64,000 bases of DNA from Ailanthus altissimus (taxonomy: Eukaryota; Streptophyta; Magnoliopsida; Sapindales; Simaroubaceae), in the NCBI GenBank assembly GCA_946807835.1, contig OX327712.1, positions 16,448,001 to 16,512,000 on the forward strand. The letters are read 5' to 3'. The position numbers and the translations under genes were made by a program. Below the pieces are notes generated by a model. The model worked only from the letters and a program-made list of their open reading frames with translations, did not search any database and was not told the origin of the DNA. Below are positions 25,287-37,310 of this stretch, piece after piece. Position 1 is the stretch's first letter, and every line of letters begins with the position of its first letter.

Positions 25287-25990
25287 ATGATGAAAAAAAG
25301 ACATCTAGACCCCTCATAAATTGGAGAAAGGGACGTGTAAACTCTTATAATTTTAAAAGTTTCATTTACACTCTTGTTGGGTGATGAAAACTATTAACTT
25401 TAATAAAAAAATTGTAAAAACTGGTGAAATTATTATTATGCCCTCTTTTATGACTGAAAAAAATCTAAATTCAAATGCTTAAAGTAAAATTCGAACCTTT
25501 AATCTCTAATATAATAGTAAATACATTAATCACTTAAACTACATAAGTTTTTAGTATTTGTGATTAAAAATTTATTAGAGATATTGTTCTTAACTAACTA
25601 TTTAATAAATGAGGCATTTACTAGCGTTGACCGATATTGACTGATTGTTGACTATCGTTGACCACTTCGTTGAATGCCATTGACTATAACCATTGACTGT
25701 CGTTGACCATCTTTGATCGCCGACTATTGAGTGGCTGTTGACTGACTGTTGACCAACGTTGATCGATAGTTGACCGATGTTGCCCAACATTGACTAACCA
25801 TTGGTTGGTGCTGACTAGTGTTAACTGACTTTCGATCAAAAGGGAGTAATTTTTTATTTTTACTTTTTTAGATGTTAACTTTAATAATTTATCACCTAGC
25901 AGGGGTGTAAATTTTTTTAAAAAAAATTATAGAATATGTATGTCCTTTTCCTTAAATTACGAGAGTTCAAATGTCCTTTTTTCAACTAAA
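25287..25990. mobile_element. TIR element (long-TIR MITE/MULE-like) carrying a TTGAC minisatellite
   Basis: The left arm (about 25287-25420) and the reverse complement of the right arm (about 25860-25990) align over about 115 bp. Shared blocks include GAAAAAA(A/G)GACAT at the outer end, TATAATTTT, TTTACAC and ATTAACTTTAA/TTAAAGTTAAC at the inner end. ACTAA occurs just outside or at both ends but the target duplication is not certain. No transposase is present. The interior holds the TTGAC array at 25620-25835. Confidence 0.6.
25620..25835 (+). repeat. TTGAC (W-box core) degenerate minisatellite
   Basis: Eleven plus-strand TTGAC words occur in about 180 bp, each followed by C or T, so every one matches the W-box core TTGACY bound by plant WRKY factors. 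Spacing is irregular, often 10-11 bp, and the unit is roughly GTTGACYNNN. Decayed versions (TTGAT, TTGAA, CTGAC) lie between, as expected for an aged minisatellite. Whether WRKY proteins bind it is unknown. Confidence 0.8.
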
Positions 25991-26520
25991 TGTATTTTTT
26001 TAAAATTCTTCTATACCTTTACAGTTGAGCAAAAAGATCTATGTTAAACATGTACATTTCATTGATAAGTTTGCAAATATATTCATTAAGTAATTGCCAA
26101 CATTAACTTTTAAAAAGATTGATTCAAAAAATTAGCATGCGATATGTCAATAGATTATCAAACTAATAAATATTATTTTTTTAAAAAGCATACGAGGATA
26201 TATATTTCTTGAAGAGAAGAAATATATTTGTTACAAATGTGCATTATATTTTCTTTTTCTTTGACTAAATTTTATCTTACTAGATTTTAGTAAGAAAATT
26301 TTTAATAAGATAATATTAAACACATTCAACACCATTATATATTATATAATTACATTTATTTTACTTAAATTTTTATCCCGTTAAATTTCTCTTTAGTAGC
26401 ATAATTACAACTAAAAATATTAAAATTAAAAAAAGAGTATAGCTCAAAAGTTCAATGGCTTTTACTATTTCCCGTCAATCGAGAAAAGAATAAACTCTAT
26501 ATCTGTTTGCAATGCCATAT
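25991..26520. other. AT-rich spacer, nothing recognised
   Basis: About 500 bp of low-GC sequence between the TIR element and the SINE. No ORF, RNA gene or repeat pair was identified. Confidence 0.4.
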
Positions 26521-26539
26521 ATATAGCTTTGGGGTATAG

Positions 26540-26660
26540 TTTTTTTTTTTTTTTTAAATTAGAGAATTTGTGAGCGCTTAAAATTTTTTACCTCTTACCT
26601 CCCCCAAAGTTCAAACTTTGGTGGCTTGACGTAACTTACATAAAATCTGCCACCGAGCCA
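26540..26660 (-). mobile_element. tRNA-derived SINE-like insertion
   Basis: On the minus strand it begins TGGCTCGGTGGCA, resembling a pol III A box. About 44 bases further comes AGTTTGAACTTT, resembling a B box (GTTCRANNC with changes). It ends in a run of about 15-17 A. The flanks are a 17-bp imperfect direct repeat matching at 13 positions: ATAGCTTTGGGGTATAG at 26523-26539 and ATATCTCTAGGGTACAG at 26660-26676. A poly-A end plus a duplication of this length is the signature of L1-type retroposition. The family is not identified. Confidence 0.6.
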
Positions 26661-26987
26661 TATCTCTAGGGTACAGTTAATATATAGCTAGGCTCCTATA
26701 TAATAAAAGTAACTTATATCAGATAAAAGTTTCCTCTTCATTTTAATATTATAATATATCTTTTATGTTTCATTTTCGTTAAATTCTAATTTTCTTTTTA
26801 AAAAGCAATAAAATTTGAATGAATGGGTTTGAGTTGGGCCGAGTCCACTTAACAGGGTCTTGGCCCAATAGAATTTCGAAGCCCAGAAAACTTAGTCCTG
26901 TCCACTAACTATGAGGTCACGAATTTAAAAGCCCCGGAGCAGCTGCAGCAACAAAGACGGCGAAGGAGATAAAAAGCAAGAAAGAAA

Positions 26988-29900
26988 ATGGAGGGAGACA
27001 CACTGTACTTGCAACTGCACAAGCTATCGGCTATTAATTCAGAGGAAGCACTCGAGGACATGCTCAAGACTCTATGGAAAACCAGAAGAACCGGTCTCCA
27101 GTCACCGGAGAAATCTCGCTTTCAGTCTCTCCTCAACCTTACTTCTCCCGGCCAAGTCGATCCTGTAATTAACCTCACTCTCCTCTCACTTCTTGGCTCG
27201 CTTGTCACTTTAATTCTGGCGTGTAGTTTTGTTGCTTTACTATGATTTGGTTTAGCCGAGGGAAAAGGGAAGAAAAAAATACGGCGTCGTATTTATGTAT
27301 TTTTTCTGATTTAGTTTTTATATAATTTTAGTTATGTTATAGCCGAATGTTCTCTTTGTTTTTTTATAGTGCTTTTAATTTTTGTCGAGTTAGAGAGTGT
27401 GGCTGCGAGTGATTTTGAGATAATTAGTGATTTTTTTATAAAGCACTTTTTAGTAAGTGATTCTTGAGTTAGAGAAGCTTCATAAATGCTTAGAAGTGCT
27501 TTCAGATGCTTTTCTAGAAGCACAATCGACAAAAGTACTTGTAATGTTTTCAGAGAAATACTTGATGAGAGTTTTTAAGATAAGCACTTGAAAAGTGTTT
27601 TCTAAGAAGCAATTTTGAATCAGAAAGCCAAGTGATTTCTGAAGAAGCGTTTGGTAGGTGGATTTTGGAAAGCTATTTCAAATGCTTTTTCAAAAAGTGC
27701 ATTCTACAAAAGCATTATAAAGTGTACTTTAACTTACATATTGTTGATATATGAAGTGCATGATCTTTCTAAACCAGTTTCAAGAAGTGAATGATACATC
27801 GAAATCTGACCATTAGGTTTTGGCATGCCTTCGTTCGCTTATCAGAAAATGTGTACGTGAGAACTTCACCAGTGATGATCTTTTGAAGCTGTTTCCGCCT
27901 GATCTTCCATTTGATTTGCAAAGCATTCTCATACTATTGCTCCAGAAATATCAGAGTCAATGGAAGGAAGAAATTTCTAGGGAACAGGTACTCTCTCTCA
28001 ATCTTGTTGATCCAATTTAAACCATTCTCTATTTAACAGGAATTAGAAGAATATGTATGTATTCTTCTAGAAGAATATGTATGTATGTATGTATGTATGT
28101 ATGTGCGTGTGTGTGTCTTTACGTTATGATATGTTGCATGAAACATCTATATTAAACATAGTTAAAACTTAAAAAGAGATTCTTCACAGTTATAGTTTCT
28201 AACATGGCCTGTGGCTCTGACTTATAAACTATTGGTTATGTCTGTTTTATTTTTCATTCACCAGCTACTGGAAATAAAATTTTGTCTGTTCTTTTACTTA
28301 ATTACATATTACTCCCAACTTCTTGCACTACTTGTCATTATTGTTATGCTACCTGAAATCCTTTATCAGTAGTCAATCTGTATTTTGTTCTTATGTTAAC
28401 TTATCCTTTTGCTTCCTTCTGTTATCATTTCAAAATTGGGTTGTTGATTATCGTCTTGTTCAGCATTCACTGAGAAGAACCAGTGTTTCCTATCAAGTCA
28501 AAACAAGTGTGCCACCATCTTTTACATCTTTGTCATCTTCTGTGATTTCAACTCCACTGTGGCCCCATCAAGATGATCCCCTCATTAACCTCAGTCACAA
28601 CAATCTTGGGGCTTCTACACCAGTCATTGCCAATACTACTGTAGCACCTATGGCTCCCGTGCCACTCCAGCGTGATGTTGGGGCCCTCAGAAACCTGGTA
28701 TGAGAGTTTTAATTTATTTACCATTTGATTATTTATTTTTAAACAAAGGTAAATCACATTGGTTTGATTTAATAGGGACATGTTTTGCATTAATCTACTT
28801 CATATTACTGATTTGTCTGCCCAATTTTTACGATGAATTTTGAGAAAGATTAGTGAATACTTAAGGTTATGTTACTGATGCACATTTTTACTGACACATT
28901 GGTGTGCCTTTTTTCCCCTCTATTTATTTACACGAAGGTACCCGGAATTTCAATGAATAATTATTATGCATAATTTTGTAGTTTTAGTTTTCAGGTCTGC
29001 AATGAAGAAAGAGCATACTTAACATGTTATACATTGGAATATGAAATGCCTTGGAATTTTCATGTATTATTGCCTATCATTGATGTATAGGGAAGTCTAC
29101 CCTGCCTCAAGTCCATGACATGGAGCATGGAGAAAAGCAACTCGGCGCCAGCTAATAGAGTGGCTGTAATTAGCCTGAAGGTATGCAATCAAGAAATAGT
29201 CTCCTTTAAAATCGTCAATGGTCTGAGAGAACTATGAGGAACCAGAAGGTTTCTTTTAACAAACTTATTTATCTTTTCTAAGTGATCTACTTATCTAGGA
29301 ATATTATTGTGTGCACTATCATGTGAAATGCCCTTTTTTTTATAAGATGTATGTTGAAGGCTTTAAACATGTCTAAAATACTTAATAATATAAAATAACC
29401 CAATAAAATACATGTAAAAAGAGGGGAAGAAGAGGTTGGCATCATTAGAGGGAGACTTTTAAATGTGAGCTTATTCAAAAACAATGAGAAATCCTTGAAG
29501 GGAAAGTCTATGAAATGGGGAAAAAATGTCTATAAGAAGACCTTAACAGTATTCATCCAACAAAATTGTCCCATATTGTTAAAATTCATGAAACTAGCTT
29601 GAATCTTTATTGTCGAATTATATGGCTTGGCTTTTGTGGGAAAACACGTTTCCTAAATAAGGAAAGAGTGTATTCTTGCTAATGTAAAATAGGAGATTTG
29701 ATATTTATGTTGATCCCTGATTTTTAGTGATTAGTTTTGATTTGTATATCTCTAGAATTAGGCAGTTTCCTTATTAATTTGTAAATCTCTAGAATTAGGC
29801 ATTTTCCTTATTTTTTATTAGTTCCCTAGTTTATATTTGCTGATATATATATGTAATCCCTAATTGTGAAGAAATGAATTGGTAGAATTATTTTTCTCTT

Positions 29901-32900
29901 CCATATGGTATCGGAGCTTTTGGCCCTTACTTGAGAATCTCTGAAATTTATTCTTCTTCTCTAGCTGAATTCCTTCATCTTTGTTCACCTCAATATTGTT
30001 TCCCATCTTTTTCCCCTGATTCATCTCCCTTTTTTCAAAATAAGTATGTCAAAGACCACTGCAACCAACCCTGTCTCAGATGCTCTTGCAATTGAGAATA
30101 TTAATGTTGCTCCAACCGGAGATTTGCAAAATATTCAAGCGGCGTATCGATTGAGTGGGAAAAATTATTTAAAGTGGTCACAACCAGACTGCACTTTTTT
30201 GAAGGGCAAGGGGAAATTAAGCCACCTGCTGGGCACCGGTCCTTCGAAGGAGGATCCCAAATTTGTGGCATAGGATGAACAAGATTCAATGGTGATATCG
30301 TGGTTATGGAGTTCGATGCTACTAGAAATTAGTGATACTTGTATGTTTCTCGGAACCACCAAGGAGATTTGGGATGCTACTCGACAAACATACTCCAAGG
30401 TTAATGACACTACCCCAATCTATGAAATTAAGACAAAAATTTCACCAACCAAACAAGGAACTCGAACTATCACGGAATATTCGAGTTTCTTGCAAGGCTT
30501 GTAGTAGGAGTTAAACCATTATCAATGTATTCAAATGAGTTGCAGCTAAGATGCTGCAATTCTAAAACAATTCGTGGAGAAGGATCACATTTATGACTTT
30601 CTTGCTGGTCTTAATGTAGAGTTTGATGCTGTTAGAGTACAGATTTTGGGAAAGGAAGACCTGTCCTCCTTGAACGAAGCAATTTTGACCGTACGAGTAA
30701 AAGAGGGATGACGCAGTGTTATGCTTGAGACCCACGGAGAAGAGGGATCTACCTTGGTGACCAAAGCAATCGGATGGAAGGAAGTCAGCCCGACTTCACC
30801 CATCGTCCAAGCAAATCTGTCCAAGCTTATCAATCGGGATTCTTTGTTCTACACGCACTACAAAAAACATTGCCATAAAAACTCCATGGTAGGCCCAACC
30901 GAAGTGGAAATGACAGAGGTCAAGCATATGTTGCAAGTATTCAATCAAATAACGAAGGAAATTCACAAAGTCAGGCCTTCGAATTCAACGAGGAGGAGAT
31001 TGAAAAACTGAAGAATTTTTTGGGAACCCTAGAGAAACCTTTCTCTGCAGGTACTTGTTCATTGGCATTTTCAGGTATTTCTTCTTCCCCTTGTGTTGCT
31101 AATATCTCATGAAACATTTCTCCAAAAGTATGGGTGATAGATTCTGGAGCCACCGACTACATGACCTGCTCTTCCAATTTTTTCGTCCCATAGTGTTCTA
31201 GCCGTAAGAAAATAACTATAGTTGATGGATCTATTAGCATTGTAGCCGGTCAAGGGAACATTTATATAAATAATTCTTTGACTCTAAAAACTGTCCTGTA
31301 TGTTCCAAAATTATTTGCGAATCTAATTTCCATTCAAAAGCTTACCAAAGATTCCAATTGCAATGTAACACTTTTTCCTTCATATTGTGTGTTTCAAGAG
31401 CAAGGAACGAGGACGATTGGACGTGCTAATGGAAGAGATGGTCTTTATTACTTGGAAAATCAAAGTGGAAAAAATAAAGTTGAGGATCCTTTATCTACAT
31501 CATTTCTTTCTGAGTCAATTATGTCAAATAAAAATAAAATTTGGCTTTATCATCGTTGTTTAGGTCATCCGTCTATTAAAGTTCTTAAGTTGATGTTTCC
31601 CTCGTTATTCAAAGGATCTAATTTTGAGTCTTTTCATTGTAATGGTTGTTTACTTGCCAAGCACAAACGTGCTTCTTTTCCAATAAGTAATATTAAAATC
31701 CTTAATCCTTTTTCTCTTATTCATAGTGATATTTGGGGACCTTCAACTGTTCCAAATATTACTGGTGCTAAGTGGTTTGTTTTCTTTATTGATGACTGTA
31801 CTCGAGTAATGTGGATTTACCTTTAAAAAACAAATTTGATGTTAGTACTGTGTTTTCAATTTTTACAACATGATCAAAACACAGTTTGAGGTGGGAATTA
31901 AACAGTTTCATTTTGATAATGCGAAAGATTATTTCAATCAAACTCTCTCCCCATTTTTTTAAAAAGAAGGGATCATATATAAGTCTTCTTGTGTTATTAC
32001 ACAACAGAACAGAGTGGCCGAACCAAAAAAGGGCCATCTTCTGGATATCACAAGAGCTTTATTGTTTCACAAAAATGTTTTTAAACAATATTAGGGGGAA
32101 GCCGTTCTAACCGCCGCACATCTTATTAATAAACTTCCAACTAGGGTTCTTGACTTCAAAAGTCCAATTGAAATTCTCACAGAATTTTTTCCCAATTTCA
32201 ATGCTTCAAACAATCTTACTCCTAGAATCTTTGGAAGTGTTGCTTTTGTTCCTATCCATTCTCAAAACAGAGGAAAACTTAATCCACGTTCTCTTCAGTG
32301 TATTTTCATTGGGTACTCTTCCACACAAAAGGGATATAAGTGTTTCCATCCACCTACTAGAAAATTCTTTGTCTCTGCTAATGTTACATTTGACCAAAAT
32401 GAGTCATTTTTCCAACATTCCCATCTTCAGGGGGAGAACTTGAGTGAAGATAAAACAAAGGACCTATTTCTTCTTGATTTTCCTAATCAGCCTGATTCAC
32501 ACGAATCTCCATCCAAGTCTGTCCCGATGTCTATTGAACTTGATCCTGTTTTAGAGTTTGTTGAGCCCACTCTTACATCACCAGGTTAGTCCATTCAACC
32601 AATTGTTGAGTCATCCAAATCATGTGAAGTAATGATAGATAAGGAGAAACAACACAATATTCAACCACTACTGATTTATTCCAGGAAGAAAAATCCAGTA
32701 TCTCAATCGATACAGGTACAATCTCCTATTCGTGTTGTTGTTCAAATTCCCAAAATTATTCCCACACCCACCAAAAATGTTACACCATCAGCTGAGACTA
32801 ATGAATCCATAGATTAGTATGAAAAACCAAATGATGTCGACCTACCAATTGCACTCAGGAAAGGAACCAGAGCTTGCACTAAACAACCATTATACTTATT

Positions 32901-35758
32901 CATGACCTACCAAAACCTATCCTAAAGCCATAGAGCCTTATTAAGTAACCTTCATACAATACCCATTCCGAGAAGTCTATCTGAGGCATTAGGGGACAAG
33001 AAGTAGGAGGATGTTATGAAAGTGGAGATGGAAGCTCTTGCAAAGAACAAAACTTGGGAATTGGTCAAATTGCCAAGAGGAATCAAACCGATTGGATGTA
33101 GATGGGTGTTTACTGTAAAGTACAAGTCTGATGGTTCAGTAGAAAGATATAAGGCAAGGTTTGTCGCCAAAGGGTACACTTAAACCTATGGTATTGGTTA
33201 TCTTGAGACGTTTGCGCTAGTTGCAAAGATGAATACAATAAGGGTTCTTTTATCGTTGGCTGCCAATTATGGGTGGAATCTATAACAGTTTGATGTTAAA
33301 AATGCATTTCTCCACGATGACCTAAAAGAAGAGATTTACATGGAAGTTCCTCCTGGATTTAAATCTAAAGAGGGAATGGTATGTAAGCTGAAGAAATTCC
33401 ACTATGAACTCAAACAATCACCGAGAGCTTAGTTTGGAAGACTCACCAAGGTAATGATTGTCTTAGGATACAAACAAAGCCAAGGTGATCATTCTTTATT
33501 TATAAAACACTCTGATTCAGGGGGAGTGACAGCCTTGTTGGTGTATGTAGATGATATGATAGTGCCTAGCAATAATGTAGGAGAAATGGAAAATTTAAAA
33601 CGATGTCTTTTGAAGAATTCGACATCAAGGAACTTGAGAGGTTAAAATACTTCCTAGGTATTGAAGTAGCTCATTCAAAACAAGGAATCTTTATTTCTCA
33701 GTAGAAGTACGTGCTTGATTTGCTGAAAGAAACAGGAAAGTTAGGGTGTAAGCTAGTTGATGTGCCCATTGAGTTCAACCATGGACTATGTGATGCTCCT
33801 GATGATCCCATGGTGGATAGAAGTTCTTATCAGAGGCCTATTAGAAGGTTGATCTATTTGGCACATACGAGACCAGATATTGCATTTGCTATGAGTGTTG
33901 TTAGCAGATATATGCACAATCCTAAAGAAATGCATCTCAAGGCTGTCTACAGAATCTTGCAATACTTGAAAAGTAGTCTTGGAAGAAGAGGTATCTTGTT
34001 CAAGAAAGGAGAAAGTATGACATTGAGGGCTTATACTGATGCGGATTATGCAGGATTGGTGGATGATAGGAGGTCAACCTCAGGCTATTGTACACTCTTA
34101 AGAGGTAATCTTGTAACATGGAGAAGTAAGAAGTAAAATGTGGTGGCAAGATCAAGTACAGAGTCGGAGTTTAGGTCAATGGCAATGGGAATATGCAAGT
34201 TGTTGTGGTTGAAGATAATTCTTGATGATTTAAAGATAAAATGGGAAGGACCAATGAAATTATACTGCGATAACAAATCTGCCATTGGTATTGCTCATAA
34301 TCTCGTACAATATGATCGAACAAAGCATATCGAAGTTGACAGACACTTTATCAAGGAGAAACTTAAAAGCAGCCTAATATGTACTCCATTTGTTTCATCA
34401 AGCGATCAATTAGCAGATATTCTCACAAAGAGGCTACCAAGCACTGGTTTTCAAGATATTGTTAGCAAGCTTGGAATGGAAGATATCCATTCACCAGCTT
34501 GAGGGGGAATGTTGAATTATATGGCTTGGCTTTTGTGGGAAAACACGTTTCCTAAATAAGGAAAGAGTGTATTTTTGCTAATGTAAAATAGGTGATTTGA
34601 TATTTATGTTGATCCCTGATTTTTAGTGATTAGTTTTGATTTGTATATCTCTAGAATTAGGCATTTTTCTTATTTTTATTAGTTTCCTAGTTTATCTTTG
34701 CTGTTGTAACTATATATATGTGTATCCCTAATTGTGAAGAAATGAATTGATAGAATTATTTTTCTCTTCCATATTTATTGTAAGAGAATTTTTAGGTTAC
34801 ATGATGCTTTATCTCCAAATGGATTTCTTGTCCTGTTAACTGTCTATTACTGCACTTAAATGCACAAGTTTAGCTTGAAGACCAAGAATCGTATCTGTGC
34901 ACAAGTGATCTAGAGAGTGAAGTACAGTGGCTATAATAAGTTAAATGTCCAGTCCAAGAAGCAATGCTCTTATGAGATTGAGTGTCATCATATTCTTATG
35001 ATCAGTCTCATCCAAGAATCACTTTGGGTTTTTATTGCTGTATGGATTTGACAAAATTGAGGATTCAGACTTTAGATTGATAGACACGTGCCAAAATAGT
35101 TGCACAAAAGATTTTGGAAAAGTATTATGATTGATTTTGTTTGCGTTTTGGGAAAAGCATTTCTCAGATTTGTTGAGGCAGGATTAATGCCAGATTATAA
35201 AAGACCATGTTTCCTGCAGTGTAGCCTTTGCCTTATTAAAAATGTATATCATGGTATGCTAAAGTTCATCAAATGATCCCCAATTTTTCCATGTGCGTGT
35301 CATTGTTTCAGTTGCAAGATTACACTAAGCCTTCTTCAGGAGAAACTGAGGTGAAATTTCAGCTTACTAAAGATACACTTGAAGCTATGTTGAGATCATT
35401 GACTTACATCAGTGAACAACTCTCTAGCTTGGTACGTATACTTTTCTTTATATTTGTACGATCATTAGTGAAAGTTGGAAAATCAACATTAATGGTTATC
35501 ATATTGTGAACTAAAAATGGAAAGAGGTAATAAATTGATTCTTTTCTTTTTTTTCTCTTTTTACTCTGTTCTTTTGTCAGTAATAAGAGTAAATATTTAC
35601 TGATAAATGAAATCTAATGAATTCTTTAGCTTCAGATAAATAAAATCTTCTACAGCATGGGTACAAATGATCAGATCTTAAAACAAATCTAATTTTATTA
35701 CACAATGGTGTTATAATTGTCTTTTCTGTTCATATTGTTTGATTTCCAGCCGCACTAA
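26988..35758 (+). CDS. COMM-domain-like protein, six exons, 266 residues
   Basis: Exons are 26988-27164, 27817-27987, 28464-28697, 29091-29180, 35312-35431 and 35750-35758. All have canonical GT/AG sites and all introns are phase 0. The protein starts [20 protein letters not shown], has a helical N-terminal half ([35 protein letters not shown]), a Ser/Pro-rich linker in exon 3, and a C-terminal module in exons 4-5: [11 protein letters not shown]...[12 protein letters not shown]...[29 protein letters not shown] tryptophan start, alternating strands and a final helix fit the COMM domain, whose animal members form rings in the CCC endosomal sorting complex. The plant role is an inference. Intron 4 holds a copia element in the same orientation. 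The last exon encodes only Pro-His-stop. Confidence 0.75.
27370..27745. repeat. AAGCACTT/AAGTGCTT hairpin-rich repeat in intron 1 of the COMM-like gene
   Basis: Imperfect words such as AAGCACTTTTTAGTAAGTG, AGAAGTGCTTTC, TAGAAGCACAA, AAGCACTTGAAAAGTG and CAAAAAGTGCATTCTACAA recur in both orientations. They could fold into several nested hairpins. This suggests a decayed MITE with sub-terminal repeats. Clear termini or target duplications were not found. Confidence 0.4.
28077..28117. repeat. (ATGT)7 followed by (GT)n microsatellite in intron 2
   Basis: Seven perfect ATGT units (28077-28104) are followed by an interrupted GT run. Just upstream lies a copy of AGAAGAATATGTATGTAT, and the two copies are separated by the palindrome TTCTTCTAGAAGAA. 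Confidence 0.9.
29611..29905 (+). repeat. 5' LTR of the intronic copia element
   Basis: 295 bp, starting TGTCGAATTATATGGCTTGG. It is about 31 bp longer than the 3' LTR because the segment around CTCTAGAATTAGGCA...TTTCCTTATT occurs twice in tandem (near 29750-29815). Confidence 0.93.
30046..34502 (+). pseudogene. copia gag-pol polyprotein, broken by stops and frameshifts
   Basis: Domains are in normal Ty1/copia order. The gag N-terminus starts at 30046 ([10 protein letters not shown]..., NYLKWSQ) and stops at 30271-30273. The protease motif DSGATDYM is near 31143. GAG-pre-integrase ([10 protein letters not shown]...[12 protein letters not shown]) and the integrase start ([15 protein letters not shown]) lie in 31278-31826. 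Integrase C-terminal text follows at 32100-32440 in shifted frames. Reverse transcriptase runs from about 33020 ([28 protein letters not shown]) to the catalytic YVDDM at 33544-33558. RNase H is at 34030-34290 ([24 protein letters not shown]). At least eight in-frame stops or frame shifts separate these blocks, so no active polyprotein can be made. Confidence 0.9.
34510..34773 (+). repeat. 3' LTR of the intronic copia element
   Basis: 264 bp, starting TGTTGAATTATATGGCTTGG directly after the polypurine tract. It lacks the 31-bp duplication found in the 5' LTR. Confidence 0.93.
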
Positions 35759-37305
35759 TGGAATCCTTTCCATTTAGTGATGATGATGTATCAAAAATTT
35801 TGGATCATTTGCTGATGGTGACGGTAAAAAATTGTTGCGATTTCTCATCAAATCACATAATAGAACTTGTGTGGTCAATCTTGACACCTGATTAGTTAAA
35901 AGTAATTTACTGGATAGTCATTTTTTTTCGTAATGCATTTGTGGAATGCTTCCAGCCTTCAACATTGTCCCGAGAAGTTTGGCTTCCCTGTTATAAGAAA
36001 TGTCAATTAAATGTTCTTTTTGCAGTGCCTTTTCCTTGTTTTTTTCGTGCCCTTATTCCCAAGAAAATCAGGTTGAACAATAGTAGGCCCAGAAAATTTA
36101 GGGAAAACTTGTTCACCAGGATCTCCTTAATGCTGCTTTTAGACAAATGAACCTGAATTCATGTTTTGGAAAAACTTTTTGGCAGGGCACAAGTTTTTCA
36201 GGGCCAGCACAGAAAAAGCAAAAGCAGTAGGGATTGTAGTCTTGTTGCAGTCTCACTATATATATTTTTTAAAGGTACCTTTGCATACTGATACCTAAAA
36301 CATCTTGTATATCAAGTTTAATGATAATTTTCAACAAACAACATTGTGTTAGTTCAATATTTTGATTTACAGATACTTGCAGTGTATATTCTTTGCCCGT
36401 TTCAGATCTCATCCATCCTTGCTAGCATTTATTTTCTTTTAGCTTTACTTTATCTTATAGTTTGAGCGTTATAGCATTTAACATCAGGTGTTGAATTGCA
36501 CGGACACAATAACTTCATCCATTTATTTTCTTTTCAATAGCCATGCTTTGTTGTTTTCCTAGGGGCACATGCTCTCTGCAGGCCTTGCCGTTAGGTATTG
36601 TTTTAGAAAATGATTTCATATTTTTGTTGCTGAAAAGAAGGTAAAATTTTTTTTGGTACACATATGTTATCAAATAAGCTATTTCCTAGTTTTCAACTTT
36701 TTCTTTAGAAAGTGAAAGATATCTATTTGTTGTACTCAATATCCATTTGTTGTATCGGGTCCTTTTTAAGAATAACCAAAAAGGTGTTCTACTCTCCATT
36801 TATTGTTTTACTTTTCTTCAGAAAGAAAATTTGACTGATGTGTTATCTTTGTCCTCAGTTTCAAAAGAGCTGCTTTTAGATTGCTCTAGCATTGCCGCAG
36901 GGCGTAACTTGACTAGTCGTAAATGTGTATTGAGCTCACAGCTACCTTAGTTTGAGTAAAAGTGGGGGTAAGGGTTGGTGTTTAGTGAGTAGAATTTTTC
37001 ATTTCTATTTAAACTTTTTTTTTATAAAAAAAAGAAAAAGAATGCTCTATCATTCATAACTAAATTGCAGATATCATCTTTGTTGTCAATGATAGTGTTT
37101 TAAATATTCTATTGAGAAATTATCGGGATTTATGATGGTGTGGTATTTGATATGTTGTTTAATGATAGGTAGTTTGTGTACAAAGTTTGTAGTCTAAATA
37201 TGGAGTGTTGTTCAATAATAAGAGATAATAATTATCACATTAATGATGAGATAACAAAGTTAATTATTACTTAAAATAGTCATTATTTGGTGACATATCA
37301 ATTAA
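35759..37305. other. 3' flank of the COMM-like gene, no further gene seen
   Basis: Presumably 3' UTR for the first few hundred bases. The rest has short ORFs (35941-36150, 36747-36950) without family resemblance, interrupted by poly-T and poly-A runs. Confidence 0.4.
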
Positions 37306-37310
37306 GAGAT

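Larger units (their letters stand above)
29611..34773 (+). mobile_element. complete Ty1/copia retrotransposon in intron 4 of the COMM-like gene
   Basis: A 5.16-kb element lies in the same direction as the host gene. LTRs are 29611-29905 and 34510-34773, flanked by the exact 5-bp duplication TTTAT (29606-29610 and 34774-34778). A primer-binding site TGGTATCGGAGC (29906-29917; initiator-Met type with one change) abuts the 5' LTR. A polypurine tract GAGGGGGAA (34501-34509) abuts the 3' LTR. The LTRs end in ...CCATA instead of the usual CA. About seven substitutions separate the LTRs by eye, outside one tandem duplication and one small compound indel, so insertion is fairly recent on a plant-genome scale. 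The coding region is nonetheless inactive. Confidence 0.95.

Noticed and set aside
25602..25790. Minus-strand ORF rich in Ser/Val/Asn repeats as a small repetitive protein
   Set aside because: It is the complement of the TTGAC minisatellite; the repeat explains the residue pattern.
26640..26660. tRNA gene on the minus strand
   Set aside because: A- and B-box-like words are present but there is no cloverleaf, the B box is degenerate, and an A-tail with flanking duplications points to a SINE.
29950..34502. Active copia polyprotein
   Set aside because: Multiple stops and frame changes between gag, integrase, reverse transcriptase and RNase H.
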